NCBI GenBank assembly: GCA_021159805.1
Contig: JAGHDT010000380.1
Coordinates: forward strand, 1 to 6,394
DNA length: 6,394 nucleotides
Origin: Anaerolineae bacterium
Lineage (GTDB): Bacteria > Chloroflexota > Anaerolineae > B4-G1 > SLSP01
Reading direction: 5' to 3'
A program made the position numbers and the translations under genes. Positions 5,812-6,394 of this stretch are shown here, piece by piece. Each line of letters begins with the position of its first letter. Position 1 is the stretch's first letter. Under the pieces are notes generated by a model. The model ran no database searches and had not been told where the DNA came from. It saw only the letters and a list, made by a program, of their open reading frames with translations.

Positions 5812-6099
5812 ATGGGGAGTGCACGCGACATTGCGCTGATCTTTCTCAGCCTGGAGGCGCTGATTGTGGCCTTGGTACCCATGCTCATCATCTCTGGGTT
5901 GGCGTATGGCGTGTACCGGCTGACAGGTTTCGCGCGGGTCTATCTCCGCAAGGCGCAGGTGTATGCGCAGTTGGCGTATGATTACGTCGAGAAGGCATCT
6001 GCTGCGATCGCAGCTCCCTTCATCAAGGTGAACTCAAGCGTGCGTCAAGTGACCACGATTGTACAGAGATTGACGAGGAGGGAAGGTACAGATGGATAA
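5812..6099 (+). CDS. Small membrane-anchored protein, YtxG/DUF948-like by layout
   Basis: This 95-residue protein has one long hydrophobic segment at about 7-36 (ALIFLSLEALIVALVPMLII and beyond). A helical, moderately charged tail follows (RVYLRKAQVYAQLAYDYVEK, then IKVNSSVRQVTTIVQRL), which could associate with the membrane or form a coiled coil. I recognise no catalytic motif. One helix plus amphipathic tail, followed at once by a glycine-zipper protein, resembles the ytxG-ytxH pair of Bacillus. That resemblance rests on layout rather than residue identity. It has its own sigma70-type promoter and strong Shine-Dalgarno. Its stop overlaps the next gene by 8 bp, so the two are probably translated together. 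The function is unknown. Confidence 0.8.
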   Translation: MGSARDIALIFLSLEALIVALVPMLIISGLAYGVYRLTGFARVYLRKAQVYAQLAYDYVEKASAAIAAPFIKVNSSVRQVTTIVQRLTRREGTDG

Positions 6100-6292
6100 T
6101 CATCGGACACGGGCATTGCTGATCGGCGGTGTTCTCGGTGCTGTGATGGGGGCGGTTGCCGGCTGGATCTACTACAACACGAACGTTGAGATTGATGCGG
6201 AAGGTGCGGAAGCACTCGAAGCACCGGGGCCCGGTGCGGCGGTCAAGCTGGGACTCGGAATCCTGGGCGTCCTACGGCTGATCGCTGACTAG
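6092..6292 (+). CDS. Small glycine-zipper membrane protein, YtxH-like
   Basis: This 66-residue protein has an N-terminal membrane helix at about 8-28 with spaced glycines (G12, G13, G16, G20, G24) in LLIGGVLGAVMGAVAGW. That is the pattern of YtxH-like and other glycine-zipper proteins. An acidic linker follows (EIDAEGAEALEAPGPG, 33-48), then a second hydrophobic stretch (VKLGLGILGVLRLI, 51-64) that could be a short amphipathic or membrane segment. It is shorter than typical YtxH proteins, which are often about 100 residues or more. The ATG at 6092 is preceded by a GGAGG-containing purine run (6075-6086) inside the upstream gene, which it overlaps by 8 bp. The function is unknown; a membrane or envelope scaffold role is only a guess. 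Confidence 0.75.
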   Translation: MDNHRTRALLIGGVLGAVMGAVAGWIYYNTNVEIDAEGAEALEAPGPGAAVKLGLGILGVLRLIAD

Positions 6293-6295
6293 AAG

Positions 6296-6389
6296 CCAGG
6301 TTCGCTCGCGCACACCACGCAAGCATCAAAATGCAGCGCGAAGAACGGCCCAAAGCCACGGTCGAGACTAGTCGAAGGGCTTTGGGCCG
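6296..6389 (+). repeat. Interspersed repeat, unit E, with perfect 12-bp stem
   Basis: It begins just after the preceding stop codon. It carries GCGCACACCACGCAAGCA (6308-6325) and TGCAGCGCGAAGA (6332-6344), shared with units A, B and C. The hairpin stem CGGCCCAAAGCC (6346-6357) pairs perfectly with GGCTTTGGGCCG (6378-6389) around a 20-nt loop that contains the palindrome GACTAGTC. No T-run follows within the window, so an intrinsic terminator is not shown, although the stem could protect or end the upstream transcript. The unit may continue past the window edge. Confidence 0.85.
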
Positions 6390-6394
6390 GCAGA

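Overview
The window is GC-rich bacterial chromosomal DNA. My best guess is a Chloroflexota (Chloroflexi) genome. The reasons are a ybeY-dgkA pair with a short Gram-positive-type DgkA, two long GT-C membrane glycosyltransferases with beta-rich C-terminal domains, a ytxG/ytxH-like pair of small membrane proteins, and abundant interspersed repeats. None of these proves the phylum.

Layout. Positions 1-475 hold no convincing gene. They carry three tandem units (A, B, C) and a fragment (D) of an interspersed hairpin repeat. Next come ybeY (476-955, +) and dgkA (952-1332, +), which overlap by GTGA. Convergent to them is a two-gene minus-strand operon of paralogous glycosyltransferases. The upstream gene is 3340-5730 and the downstream gene is 1352-3343, joined by an ATGA overlap. 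An 81-bp divergent intergenic region carries a good sigma70-type promoter for two small overlapping plus-strand membrane-protein genes (5812-6099 and 6092-6292). The window ends in another copy of the repeat (unit E) with a perfect 12-bp stem.

The main discovery is that the same repeat family also sits inside the upstream glycosyltransferase gene. About 330 bp (roughly 4468-4797) contain two tandem units in the gene's own orientation. They add about 107 Arg/Ser/Pro/Ala-rich residues without a stop codon, in a loop that is only a few residues long in the adjacent paralogue. This resembles the protein-coding palindromic elements known from Rickettsia, but here the host protein is a polytopic membrane glycosyltransferase and the element has a recognisable leader plus a variable hairpin.

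Functionally, ybeY (rRNA maturation and ribosome quality control) and dgkA (lipid or undecaprenol phosphorylation) are housekeeping. The two glycosyltransferases probably use polyprenyl-phosphate sugars for cell-surface glycosylation. The small-protein pair is of unknown, envelope-associated function. All family calls come from motif reading only; no database search was possible.
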